Below are positions 8,565 through 17,193 of a stretch of 53,333 nt of DNA, one piece after another; positions within the stretch are counted from its first letter, which is position 1; each line of letters starts with the position of its first letter. Source of the stretch: an uncultured Gammaproteobacteria bacterium (lineage in GTDB: Bacteria > Pseudomonadota > Gammaproteobacteria > GCA-2729495); the NCBI GenBank assembly GCA_947258805.1, contig CAMYJV010000005.1:1197-54529 (forward strand), written 5' to 3'. The notes under the pieces were generated by a model. That model saw only the letters and a list, made by a program, of their open reading frames with translations. It was not told the DNA's origin and searched no databases. The position numbers and the translations under genes were made by a program.

Positions 8565-9678
8565 ATGGCCTTTAGAGACGTCAACAGCCGGGCAACGCGC
8601 TACGCCGCGAAATGGTTCGGCACGGTGGGGGTGCTCGCCTTCATCATCCAGCCCGGCATCGTGCAGGGCTTCGTCGAGTTGTTAGGCCTGTCCGATCAGC
8701 AGGCCGGGCTCACGGCGTCGGCCGAAATGACCGGTGTCGCCATCACGGCCATCCTGACGGCGGCGTTCGCCCATCGCATCAACTGGCAGAAGACCTTGTA
8801 CGGTTGTCTGATCGTCGCGATCATCGGCAACTCCGCCTCGGCGCTGGCAGAGACCCCCGTGATGATCGCGACAACGCGTTTCGTGGCCGGCATCGGGCAC
8901 GGCGGCGTGATCTCGCTGAGCTTTGGCGCGATTGGACTGACGCGTCAGCCAGACCGCAACTTCGCCCTGTACCTGACATGGCTTCTGGCCTACGGCGCCG
9001 TCGGCCTGCTGGTGTTGCCCACGGCCTTCGACACTATTGGTCTGGCGGGCGTCTTCTGGTTTTTCGCGATAGTGTGCGTGCTGTCTCTGCGGGCCGTGAA
9101 ACACATCCCGCATTCCGCCGAAAGCCGGGTTGAACCGGAACCCACGGCGCTCGAAATGCCCTTACCGCTGAAGATTACGGCGCTCATCGGTGTGCTGGCC
9201 TACAACATCGGCATCGGCATTGCGTGGGCGTACCTGGACGGTTTCCCAGGTGGCGGGTATTGCCGGGGCGCTGGTCGCCGTCTTCCTCGCGCACCAGCTG
9301 GGCCGCCTGGTGCCGATGACCTTCGGTATTCTCGCGGGGGCGGGCTCCCTGGCCCTGTTGCTCGGTTCCTTCAACATCACGATCTACGCTGTCGCGGTCG
9401 TTGGTTTCAACTGCCTGTGGAACATGACGCTGCCGTACATCCTCGCCGCCGCAGCGAGCTTCGACCGCAAGGGCCTGATGACGCTCTACGCGATCGCGAT
9501 GCAGATGATCGGGCTCGGCATCGCGCCCGGGCTGGCCGCACTGACCCTGGACGAAAGCGGCGGCTACTCGCCGATGATTCTCGGCAGCATCTACTGGCTG
9601 CTCGGCAGTTTCATCCTCATCATCTTCGTGACTTACCAGCACCGGCAGCGCTACGCTGCCTTGCAAGCCGCCGCATAG
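8565..9678 (+). pseudogene. MFS transporter with internal out-of-frame deletion
   Basis: The 5' part (from ATG 8565) and the 3' part (frame resuming at 9241) together form a major facilitator protein closely similar to the intact transporter at 30006-31202. Shared segments include FIIQPGIVQGFVE, RFVAGIGHGGVISLSF, SFDRKG and AIAMQMIGLGIAPGLAA. At WAYL (ending 9236) the first frame runs into shadow sequence, and the homologous frame restarts at VSQVAGIAGALV. The intact copy has 19 residues between these points. Here only 4 bases remain, a net loss of about 53 bases, removing part of a loop and shifting frame. The first frame would read on to 9848 as junk. The gene is probably inactive unless the assembly is wrong. 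It sits 12 bases after the P450 and 24 before the GS-like gene. Confidence 0.85.
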
Positions 9679-9702
9679 CGCGTAACGGGAGTTTCATTCG
9701 CC

Positions 9703-11001
9703 ATGCCCAAGAAGCCCAACGAATTCAATCGCGTCCGCGTGCTGTTCAGCGACCACCTGAACCTGGCGCGCGGCAAGTACCTGCCGTTCCAGGTGGCTCG
9801 GGAGGGCGTGTCGCGCCACTGCATCGGGCTGTTTGCGCTGGGCTATGACCGCGACATGACGCCGGCGCCCGGCACGATGATGCTGGAGGGGCTGCCGGAC
9901 TTCGAAGCGCGGTTCGACCTGAGCGACATGCGACCGGGCTGGGAAAACGACACCGGTGTGGTCGTTGCTGATTTGTATCGCGAAGAGCAACCCTTGCCCC
10001 TGTGCCCGCGCGGGGCGCTGCGCCGCGCCATCGATGCGTGGGGCGAGCTCGGGCTCGCGCCGAAGCTCGGCATCGAGTTCGAGGGCTACGTGTTTCAGCA
10101 CGGTGATAATGGTCAGTGGGAACCCTACGATACCCCGGGCGCCTACGTTTACGGCACCGGCACCGCGATTGATCCGGCCGGCCTCGTGGACGAGATCTGG
10201 ACGACTGCCGAACAGTGCGGCTTTCCCCTCGAGTTCATCTGTTCCGAGTACGACTGGCCGCAGTTCGAGTTCACGCTGCGTTATGACGATGCGTTGAAGG
10301 CTGTCGACGACGCCTTCCTGTTCAAACTGATGGCCCGGGAAGTCATGGCGAAGCGGGGCTACCTGCTGACCTACATGCCAAAGCCCATCGTTGGTCGCGG
10401 CGGCAACGGCCTGCATTTCAATATGAGCTTCAGCGACGATGCCGGCGGCAACGTGGTCAACGACCCGAAAGCCGAAGACGGATTGAGCGAACTTGCGAAA
10501 CAGTGCATCGCCGGGCTGGTGGCACATCACGAGGGTATGACCGCGCTGGTGGCGCCCACGGTCAATTCCTATCGCCGCTTGCGACCCGCCAGCCTGGCTG
10601 GTTACTGGGCCAACTGGGGTTATGACCATCGCGGCGTATCGGTGCGGGTGCCGGCCGAGCGCGGCAAGGGTGCGCGCATCGAGCACCGGGTGGCCGACGG
10701 TGCCGCGAATCCCTATATCGCCGCTGCGGCGGTGCTGCAGGCCGCGCGACTCGGCACGGTGGAGAAACCGGAACTGCCGCCGGCCGAGACGGGCGACGGC
10801 CTGGAGACCGTGGATACCGAGCGGCACATTCCCGAGAACCTCGGCGCCGCGCTGGCCGCGATGGAAGCCGATAAGTCCCTCGCGCAGGCCATCGGCCAGG
10901 AGGTGATCGATCACTTTGCGGTGGTGAAGCAGGCCGAGTTCCAGCGCTTCCTTGACCACACCACCGACTGGGAGATGAACGAATACCTGCCGTTCCTGTA
11001 G
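9703..11001 (+). CDS. Glutamine-synthetase-like gamma-glutamyl-amine ligase
   Basis: This 432-residue GS-fold enzyme has the metal-binding Glu125 and Glu127 in GIEFEGY, Glu189 in QFEF, and His238 in GNGLHFNMS. It also has the ATP/phosphate region PTVNSYRRLRP, and RIEHRVADGAANPYIAAA near the C-terminus. It lacks features of the housekeeping enzyme, such as a canonical adenylylation loop. GS-like ligases of catabolic operons (PuuA for putrescine, IpuC for isopropylamine, AtdA1/TdnQ for aniline) attach glutamate to an amine before it is oxidised. The neighbouring aldehyde dehydrogenase and class I amidotransferase are the usual later partners, so this role is the favoured inference. The amine is unknown. 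A SD-like AACGGGAG lies upstream of ATG 9703. Confidence 0.85.
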   Translation: MPKKPNEFNRVRVLFSDHLNLARGKYLPFQVAREGVSRHCIGLFALGYDRDMTPAPGTMMLEGLPDFEARFDLSDMRPGWENDTGVVVADLYREEQPLPLCPRGALRRAIDAWGELGLAPKLGIEFEGYVFQHGDNGQWEPYDTPGAYVYGTGTAIDPAGLVDEIWTTAEQCGFPLEFICSEYDWPQFEFTLRYDDALKAVDDAFLFKLMAREVMAKRGYLLTYMPKPIVGRGGNGLHFNMSFSDDAGGNVVNDPKAEDGLSELAKQCIAGLVAHHEGMTALVAPTVNSYRRLRPASLAGYWANWGYDHRGVSVRVPAERGKGARIEHRVADGAANPYIAAAAVLQAARLGTVEKPELPPAETGDGLETVDTERHIPENLGAALAAMEADKSLAQAIGQEVIDHFAVVKQAEFQRFLDHTTDWEMNEYLPFL

Positions 11002-11033
11002 CGACCCGCCAAAAGATAAAGAGCAAAGCAATC

Positions 11034-12503
11034 ATGTCCAAGCAAGGCAATCGGGTGGAGATCGACGGCGTTTGGGTCTCCACCGATCATTACATCGGCG
11101 GCCAACGCGTGCCGTCGCACCAGCGCTTCGAAGACCGGTCCCCACTGGACTGGACGTGGCGACTGGGCGATATCGCGCGGGGCGACGCGGCAACCGCAGA
11201 CGCAGCGGTGACTGCCGCCGCCGGGGCCTTCCCGGCCTGGGCTGCCCTGACCCCGGCGGAACGCGCCGCGTACCTGTCGCGTCTCGCAGAGCTGATCGAA
11301 GCCCGCGTGAACGATCTCGCCACAGTCGAATGCCTGGACATGGCGATGCTGGAAGAGAGCCTGCGCCTGCGGGTGATCGCGCGCGGCGCGCGCAACTTTC
11401 GCGCGTACGGTGAGCTGGCCGCGGCCTACGAGGAACGCGACTGGGAGTCGAACAACACGCGCAACCGGGTGATGCGGATGCCGGCCGGCCCGGCCGTGAT
11501 CATCACGCCGTGGAACGCGCCGTTCATGCTGTCCACGTGGAAGTGCGCCCCGGCGCTGGCCGCGGGCAACACGGTAATTCTGAAACCGGCCGAGTGGTCA
11601 CCGCTGTCCTGCTCGCTGCTGGCGGACCTGGTGGACGAAGCCGGCTTCCCGCCCGGCGTGTTCAACATCGTGCAGGGCATCGGCGAGGAAATCGGCGCGG
11701 CCCTGGTGGGTGACCCGCGCGTGCGCCGGATTTCTTTCACCGGGTCACCGGAAACCGCGAAACACATCGGCCGGTCCGCGGCCGAGAATATCGTGCCCTT
11801 CACCGCGGAACTCGGCGGCAAGGGCCCGCTGCTGGTGTTCGAAGATGCGGATCTCGACGCCGCGGCGAAAAAGGCCGCCGGGCAGTTCGACGATTCCGGC
11901 CAGGTCTGCCTGGCCGGTACCCGGCTGCTGGTGCAGGCATCTGTCAGCGAGGCTTTCCTGGAAAAATTCCATGCGTATACCGACGCGCACGTGCTTGGCG
12001 ACAGCCGCGATCCGGCAACGACCATTTCACCGGTGATTCACCCGGACCACCTCGCGAACATCGGCGGTTTCGTGGATCGTGCGCGGGCTGCCGGCGACAA
12101 GATCGTGCGCGGCGGCAAGGTGTACCGGGAGGGCGGGCTCTGGTACGAGCCGACCCTGATCCGGCCGCGGTCCAACGACTCCGAGGTGGTGCAGCAGGAA
12201 ATCTTCGGCCCGGTGCTGACCTACCAGACCTTCGACACGGAAGTCGACGGCATCGAGTTGGCCAACGGCACGCAGTACGGCCTGTCCGGCATGATCTATA
12301 CGGAGAGCGCCGAGCGCGCGGAACGCGTAGGGCGCGCGATGCGGGCCGGCACCGTCTGGGTGAACTGTTTCCTGGTGCGCGACCTCACGGCGCCCTTCGG
12401 CGGCTTCGGCATCAGCGGCATCGGTCGGGAAGGCGGCGACTACGCGTTGGACTTTCACAGCGAATTGAAGACGCTGCAGATCCTGGAGGGCTCAACCCGC
12501 TGA
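11034..12503 (+). CDS. Aldehyde dehydrogenase, HpaE/PuuC-like
   Basis: This 489-residue NAD-dependent aldehyde dehydrogenase has Asn161 (TPWN), Lys184 (ILKPAE), general base Glu259 (ELGGKGP) and nucleophile Cys292 (GQVCLAG). Its C-terminal VRDLTAPFGGFGISGIGREGGDY is close to that of HpaE, 5-carboxymethyl-2-hydroxymuconate semialdehyde dehydrogenase, and of catechol-pathway 2-hydroxymuconic semialdehyde dehydrogenases. Two readings are possible. As HpaE it would act after the HpaD-like dioxygenase at 6274-7152. As a PuuC analogue it would oxidise a gamma-glutamylated aminoaldehyde made after the GS-like ligase directly upstream. Its TGA overlaps the ATG of the amidotransferase (TGATG at 12501-12505), implying coupled translation. 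Confidence 0.9.
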   Translation: MSKQGNRVEIDGVWVSTDHYIGGQRVPSHQRFEDRSPLDWTWRLGDIARGDAATADAAVTAAAGAFPAWAALTPAERAAYLSRLAELIEARVNDLATVECLDMAMLEESLRLRVIARGARNFRAYGELAAAYEERDWESNNTRNRVMRMPAGPAVIITPWNAPFMLSTWKCAPALAAGNTVILKPAEWSPLSCSLLADLVDEAGFPPGVFNIVQGIGEEIGAALVGDPRVRRISFTGSPETAKHIGRSAAENIVPFTAELGGKGPLLVFEDADLDAAAKKAAGQFDDSGQVCLAGTRLLVQASVSEAFLEKFHAYTDAHVLGDSRDPATTISPVIHPDHLANIGGFVDRARAAGDKIVRGGKVYREGGLWYEPTLIRPRSNDSEVVQQEIFGPVLTYQTFDTEVDGIELANGTQYGLSGMIYTESAERAERVGRAMRAGTVWVNCFLVRDLTAPFGGFGISGIGREGGDYALDFHSELKTLQILEGSTR

Positions 12504-13249
12504 TGCTCGATTTCGCGCATATTCGTGTCGGCCTGCTCGACACCATTCCCAAGGACTTCTACCTGCCCGGCGAGGCGACGGATCCGCAAAAGTTCATGGA
12601 CATGTTCGCTGCGGCGGGCCTGCGGTTCACGTACGCGACCTACCATGTCGCGGAAGGCGAGATGCCGGAATCGCTCCATGACTGTGACGCGTGGCTGATC
12701 ACGGGCAGCCCTTGCAGCGTATACGAGGACCTGCCCTGGATCCCGGTGCTGGAAGACTTCATCCGGCGGGCCTTCGCCGCGGCAAAACCGCAGGTCGGCG
12801 TGTGCTTCGGTCACCAGATCGCCGCCCAGGCCCTGGGCGGTCACGTGGCCAAGGCAGAGACCGGCTGGGTCCTGGGCCGGCATCACTTGTATGTGAACGT
12901 GGAGCGGGGCTGGATGACCGAAAGGCCCGGCGAGTACACGCTGCATTACATCAACCAGGACCAGGTCATCGATTTACCGCCGGGCGTGGAGTTGCTGGGC
13001 GAGTCACCGCGCTGCCCGAACGCGCTGTACGAGGCGGCAGGACGTTTACTTTGCATTCAGCCCCACCCGGAACAGCCGGTAAGTTCGATGCAGGTCTTCA
13101 GTGATCTCCTGCTCGATAAAGGCGCCATCAGCGATGAGGAACACCGGGATTCGTATGCAAGCCTGGAAACTGGCAACGCGGACTCCACGCTGGTGGCGGC
13201 GTGGCTCGGGCAGTTCATCATCGACAACGCCGAGCAAAGGCGGGATTAA
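12503..13249 (+). CDS. Class I glutamine amidotransferase-like gamma-glutamyl hydrolase
   Basis: This 248-residue stand-alone GATase domain has a complete triad: Cys101 in GVCFGHQIAAQALGG, and His188 and Glu190 in IQPHPEQ. There is no synthetase domain. Stand-alone members beside GS-like ligases remove the gamma-glutamyl group again (PuuD in putrescine breakdown; AtdA2/TdnT-type proteins in aniline operons). That fits this context better than a biosynthetic amidotransferase. It starts inside the stop of the aldehyde dehydrogenase gene and is followed after 3 bases by the luciferase-like gene. The specific gamma-glutamyl substrate is inferred, not visible. Confidence 0.85.
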   Translation: MLDFAHIRVGLLDTIPKDFYLPGEATDPQKFMDMFAAAGLRFTYATYHVAEGEMPESLHDCDAWLITGSPCSVYEDLPWIPVLEDFIRRAFAAAKPQVGVCFGHQIAAQALGGHVAKAETGWVLGRHHLYVNVERGWMTERPGEYTLHYINQDQVIDLPPGVELLGESPRCPNALYEAAGRLLCIQPHPEQPVSSMQVFSDLLLDKGAISDEEHRDSYASLETGNADSTLVAAWLGQFIIDNAEQRRD

Positions 13250-13252
13250 CGC

Positions 13253-14185
13253 ATGGCGACACCCAGGCTGCTGATGATCCTGAGCGAGAACTGGACGATC
13301 CTCGAGCCGGGTGAACTCGGCGAACTGGTGGACTGGGCCGTGACGGCCGAGGCCGCCGGCATCGACGGCATCATGATCAGCGAACACATCGTGCTCGGTC
13401 CGTCGGCCGGGGCCAACGGACACATGGCGAATCCGCGGGACTATGCGCTGCCCGGCAACCAGGACCCGGCGACACCGTGGCCGAGCTCCGTGGTATTACT
13501 GTGCGCGATCGCCGCGCGTACGACACGCCTGCGGTTGTTTGCCGGTGCGATCATCGCACGGCTGCGCCACCCGCTGCAGCTGGCCAGGGATCTCGGCACC
13601 CTGGACATCCTGTCCGGTGGCCGGCTGATCGTGCAGCCCACTGTCAGCTGGCACAAAGACGAATACGATGCGCTGGGCGTGCCGTTCAAGACGCGCGGCA
13701 AGCGGTTGGACGAGCAGCTGGAAGCGCTGGCAGCGGTGTGGCAGTCAAGTCCGGCGGAGTTTCACGGTGAATTTTTCAGTTTTGCGGAGACTTACCTGGA
13801 GCCAAAGGCTTCAAGGCCGGTGGGTCCTACTCTGTGGTTCGGCGGTGAGTCGCTGCACGGCGCCTTGCTGCACAGGCTGGTGAAATACGGCAGTGGTTTT
13901 CATCCGCTGGGCCGGCCGTCGGACGATGATCTCGCCAGCCTGGCCGATGCGATGACGGCAGCGGGCCGCGATCCTGCGCAGCTGGAGATGATAGGTGGCA
14001 CACGCGGGCTGTTCCCGGACGATGACAGTGTGGCGGATCTCGCCGAGTCCATGGCAGTGATTCCGGAGCAGCTGGCCCGTGGGTTCAGCACTTTCTGCAT
14101 CAAGCCAAACCAGTTCATCGACGACAAGGCGGATATCGCCGACTTTTGTCGCGACGCACAGGCCATCGCCGCCAGCTACAAATAG
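13253..14185 (+). CDS. LLM-class flavin-dependent (luciferase-like) oxidoreductase
   Basis: This 310-residue TIM-barrel protein has the luciferase-like monooxygenase pattern. It includes AEAAGIDGIMISEHIVLG near the N-terminus, TTRLRLFAGAIIARLRHPLQLARDLGTLDILSGGR, and WHKDEYDALGVPFKTRGKRLDEQLEAL. Family members use FMN or F420 for oxygenation or hydride transfer. The similarity is to the group often annotated as F420-dependent, but cofactor choice cannot be told from sequence here. It is the last gene of the P450-to-LLM operon and converges on the molybdenum hydroxylase gene with 12 bases between stops. It could supply an oxidation step on a gamma-glutamylated intermediate, in place of PuuB; this is speculation from gene order. 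Confidence 0.85.
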   Translation: MATPRLLMILSENWTILEPGELGELVDWAVTAEAAGIDGIMISEHIVLGPSAGANGHMANPRDYALPGNQDPATPWPSSVVLLCAIAARTTRLRLFAGAIIARLRHPLQLARDLGTLDILSGGRLIVQPTVSWHKDEYDALGVPFKTRGKRLDEQLEALAAVWQSSPAEFHGEFFSFAETYLEPKASRPVGPTLWFGGESLHGALLHRLVKYGSGFHPLGRPSDDDLASLADAMTAAGRDPAQLEMIGGTRGLFPDDDSVADLAESMAVIPEQLARGFSTFCIKPNQFIDDKADIADFCRDAQAIAASYK

Positions 14186-14197
14186 GCATCGGCAACG

Positions 14198-16606
14198 TTA
14201 CCGGCTTTCGACGCTCACTACCTGGTTGCAGTTGCGTTCTTTCAGCAGTCGATACAGCGCCGGGGCCGAGTGGTAAGAGTCGGTAATCACGATGCCGTCG
14301 CCGTACACTGCATCCTGGATGGCCCCCGTGATTGCATGCAGCGGCGCACCGGCGCTCTCGCCCATACCCTTGGCCCCGTTGTAGGTGAAGGGCGACGGTG
14401 ATTCGACGTTGGCGTGCTGGATGTCCGGCATGTTCATCGACGTGATCGGGCAGTAGTCGCTGAAGGTTGAGGTCAGCAGGTTGCCGTCTGCGTCGTAGTC
14501 GAAGCTTTCCATGATGGCCGCACCGATGCCGTGCGCGGCACCACCTAGGGCCTGGCCGGCCACAATCTGCGGATACAGGACCTTGCCGCAGTCGTCGACG
14601 GCGGCATAGGCGAGAATCTTCGGTCGATAGGTCTGCTTGTCGATTTCAATGACCACCACGTGCAGCAGTGCCGCATAGGTCAGCGTCAGGTTGCCGAACT
14701 TGCGGTCGAGATCGGGAATCTCGAACTTCGGTCGATACACGTTGCGCACGTTCAGCGTGACATCATCAAGTGATTCGTTCAGCACCGCGTTGTTATTGTT
14801 GACCAGGTTGCTGAGCGTCCAGTAGTTCACGCTGCGCGGGGTCCCCTTGACCTTCAGTTCCGGGCCTTCCGCGCCGACACCGAACTCCAGGTCCTCTTCC
14901 GCCGCTTCCAGGACGAAGGCGGCCAATAGGCGCATCTCCGCCTTGAGTTTCTGGCAGGCGCCGTGCACTGCGGTCAGGCCGGTGACCGCGAACTGGCTGG
15001 CATAGGTACCCGAGTGGCCGACAAAGGTGTTCCAGGCCGTGTCGAAGCCGGGCCGCACGTGCACCATGCCCGGGTCGATGTTCAGTTCCCGCGCGACCAG
15101 TTCCGACGCAGCGGTTTCGTGGCTCTGGCCGGAGGGTCCGGTACCCAGCGTGACCACCACCGCGCCGTCGAAATCGAGCCGCATTGCACAGACTTCGGAG
15201 TTGCCGGAAAAGGGCAGGCCGGGATTGATGATGCGTGCCTGGCCGAAGTTGTTCGTGCCGGAATCAATCGTTGCACCGATGCCCATGCCGACCCAGCGCC
15301 CCTCGGCCTGCGCTGCGGCCTGCTTCTGTTTCCAGTCGTCCCAGCCGATCAGTTCCTTGGCCTTCTCCAGCATCGCCGGGTAGTTGCCGGAGTCATAGAC
15401 GCAGCCGTTGGGCGTTTCGTACGGAAACTCTTCAATGTAGTTGTTCAGTCGCATCCGGTCGACGGGAATACCGAGCGTGTGGGCGCAGATATCGACCACC
15501 CGTTCCATGAACCAGATGTGCTGCATGCGTGAGTAGCCCCGGTTCGGCACGACCGGGCACTTGTTCGTGACCGCCTGGCTAAACTCGATGCGGATGTTGC
15601 GCAGCCGGTAAGTGGCCGGCAGGACCTGGGCCCAGATGATGCAGCCCAGCGGCTCGTAGCGCGTATACGCGCCGCAGTCATCGACATGGCGGGAGCGGAG
15701 CGCCGTGATCAGGCCGTCGCGGGTGACGGCGACTTCCGTGTCGAGAAAAGTGCGCTCGTTGCCGTGGCCGCTGGCCAGCAGGTGCTCGGTGCGGGTTTCC
15801 GACCACTTCACGCGCCGCCCGCCCGTCTTGCGGGATGCCAGTGCGGCGAGGGCCATGTACAGGTAGTTCCAGATCTTGTTGCCGAAGCTGCCGCCTACGT
15901 CGAAGGTGCGAATACGCACCTGCTCGCTGCGCAGGCGCAGGGCCGGGGCGAGCAGCTGCTGCGCAAAGCCCGGGAAGGAGTTGTTGCAGAGAAACTCCAC
16001 CATGCCGTGCCGGGTCCATTCCGCCACACAGGCACTGGTTTCCAGTGGTGTGCTGGAGAAACGGTGGAAGTGCAGGGGCCCGATGCGAATCACGTGATCG
16101 GCGTCGGCAAAGGCCTGGTCGACGTCCCCATAGTCGAACACGCCTTGCCACGTGCGGTTTGTGCCCGCCGATTCATGCAGTACCACGTCATCGGTAAGTG
16201 CGGTCTCTGCATCCATCACCAGCGTGAGGGGCTCGTAGTTCACGTTGACCAGTTGGCAACCGTCGGTCGCAATCGCTGCGGTCTCCGCAACGACGGCGGC
16301 GACCGGTTCACCCTGGTAGCGCACGCGGTCTACCGCCATCGGGTAGTCCTGGATGTTCGCTGCGGGTGGCGGCGCGATCTGCATATACGGTTCGCAGAGT
16401 TCAGCCACCTCGCTGCCCGTCAGCGTGCAGACGACACCCGGCAAGGCCTCGGCGGCGCTGGTGTCGATATCCATGACCCGGGCATGCGCATAGGGCGAGC
16501 GCAGCAGGCACAGGTGCAGCAATCCGGGCTCGTGCACGTCGTCGGTGAACATCCCCTGGCCGCGGATCAGGCGCTCGTCTTCCTTGCGTCGCAGTGGCTT
16601 GGACAC
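14198..16606 (-). CDS. Xanthine dehydrogenase-family molybdopterin-binding large subunit (orphan 1)
   Basis: This 802-residue protein has the aldehyde oxidase/xanthine dehydrogenase large-subunit architecture. An N-terminal a/b-hammerhead domain (LIRGQGMFTDDV, LRSPYAHARV) is followed by the molybdenum-cofactor domain with DVGGSFGNK, VPNRGYSRMQ, GTGPSGQSHET and the catalytic Glu750 in GAKGMGESAG. Such subunits hydroxylate heterocycles, aldehydes or CO and need a 2Fe-2S and an FAD subunit, neither of which is adjacent. The GTG at 16606 (SKPLRRKEDER) is preferred to ATG 16645, because GAGAAG lies 8 bases upstream of it and the ATG lies inside a family A inverted repeat. Small subunits might be borrowed from the set at 42282-43579. 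Confidence 0.9.
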   Translation of the reverse strand: MSKPLRRKEDERLIRGQGMFTDDVHEPGLLHLCLLRSPYAHARVMDIDTSAAEALPGVVCTLTGSEVAELCEPYMQIAPPPAANIQDYPMAVDRVRYQGEPVAAVVAETAAIATDGCQLVNVNYEPLTLVMDAETALTDDVVLHESAGTNRTWQGVFDYGDVDQAFADADHVIRIGPLHFHRFSSTPLETSACVAEWTRHGMVEFLCNNSFPGFAQQLLAPALRLRSEQVRIRTFDVGGSFGNKIWNYLYMALAALASRKTGGRRVKWSETRTEHLLASGHGNERTFLDTEVAVTRDGLITALRSRHVDDCGAYTRYEPLGCIIWAQVLPATYRLRNIRIEFSQAVTNKCPVVPNRGYSRMQHIWFMERVVDICAHTLGIPVDRMRLNNYIEEFPYETPNGCVYDSGNYPAMLEKAKELIGWDDWKQKQAAAQAEGRWVGMGIGATIDSGTNNFGQARIINPGLPFSGNSEVCAMRLDFDGAVVVTLGTGPSGQSHETAASELVARELNIDPGMVHVRPGFDTAWNTFVGHSGTYASQFAVTGLTAVHGACQKLKAEMRLLAAFVLEAAEEDLEFGVGAEGPELKVKGTPRSVNYWTLSNLVNNNNAVLNESLDDVTLNVRNVYRPKFEIPDLDRKFGNLTLTYAALLHVVVIEIDKQTYRPKILAYAAVDDCGKVLYPQIVAGQALGGAAHGIGAAIMESFDYDADGNLLTSTFSDYCPITSMNMPDIQHANVESPSPFTYNGAKGMGESAGAPLHAITGAIQDAVYGDGIVITDSYHSAPALYRLLKERNCNQVVSVESR

Positions 16607-16625
16607 GATTATTCTTCTCAACCTT

Positions 16626-16707
16626 TCCGCGGACAGTTTACTCATTTCCCGTCAAGGGTGAGGACAGGGATCCTGGAAACCAGGGAAATGGGTAGACTGT
16701 GCCGGGA
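16626..16707. repeat. Inverted repeat, family A, copy 2
   Basis: Two 24-base arms (16626-16649 and 16684-16707) pair at 19 of 24 positions around a 34-base loop, the same loop length as copy 1. The left-arm core is GGACAGTTTACTCATTTCC. It lies directly upstream of the minus-strand molybdenum hydroxylase gene and 95 bases before the DoxX gene, in a divergent gap. It is more decayed than copy 1. Because the in-frame ATG at 16645 is part of the repeat, it should not be taken as the gene start without support. Confidence 0.8.
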
Positions 16708-16802
16708 GCAGCCTTGCTGCTTGGAACGGCAGGGGACCTGCAGCCGCAGACCAGTGGCGGCGGTTAAGCCCTGTATTTGCTCCTGATCCGGGGGTTGCGG
16801 TT

Positions 16803-17189
16803 ATGCAATGGCTATCGAAGTACACGGAGTACAGCTACGCGTTACTCCGAATCATCAGCGGCGCAATTTTCCTGTTCCACGGCTTGCAGAAGATTTTCGG
16901 CATCCTGACCGAGGGCCAGCCGCCCATCGGTTCGCAGCTGTGGATCGGCGGTATGATCGAACTGATCTGCGGAATCGCTATCGTGATCGGGTTTCGTACC
17001 CGCTGGGTGGCGTTTCTCGCCAGCGGCACCATGGCTGTTGCGTATTTCCAGTTTCACTGGAAATTCCAGTTTGGGCCCCAGTTCTTTCCTGCTGTCAACG
17101 GCGGCGACGCCGCGATTCTTTACTGTCTTGTCTTCCTGTACATCGCGTGCAGAGGCAGCGGCATCTGGGCTGCCGACAAACCCGGCTAA
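16803..17189 (+). CDS. DoxX-family small membrane protein
   Basis: This 128-residue protein has four predicted membrane helices and the DoxX-family signatures. These are LLRIISGAIFLFHGLQKIFG in the first helix, IGGMIELICGIAIVIGFRTRW, MAVAYFQFHW, and the C-terminal NGGDAAILYCLVFLYIACRGSG. DoxX-like proteins are small redox-linked inner-membrane proteins of poorly defined function. It is followed after 4 bases by the GST gene, so the two are probably co-transcribed. It is not specially similar to the MauE-like protein at 1823, although both belong to the same broad clan. Confidence 0.85.
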   Translation: MQWLSKYTEYSYALLRIISGAIFLFHGLQKIFGILTEGQPPIGSQLWIGGMIELICGIAIVIGFRTRWVAFLASGTMAVAYFQFHWKFQFGPQFFPAVNGGDAAILYCLVFLYIACRGSGIWAADKPG

Positions 17190-17193
17190 GGCA

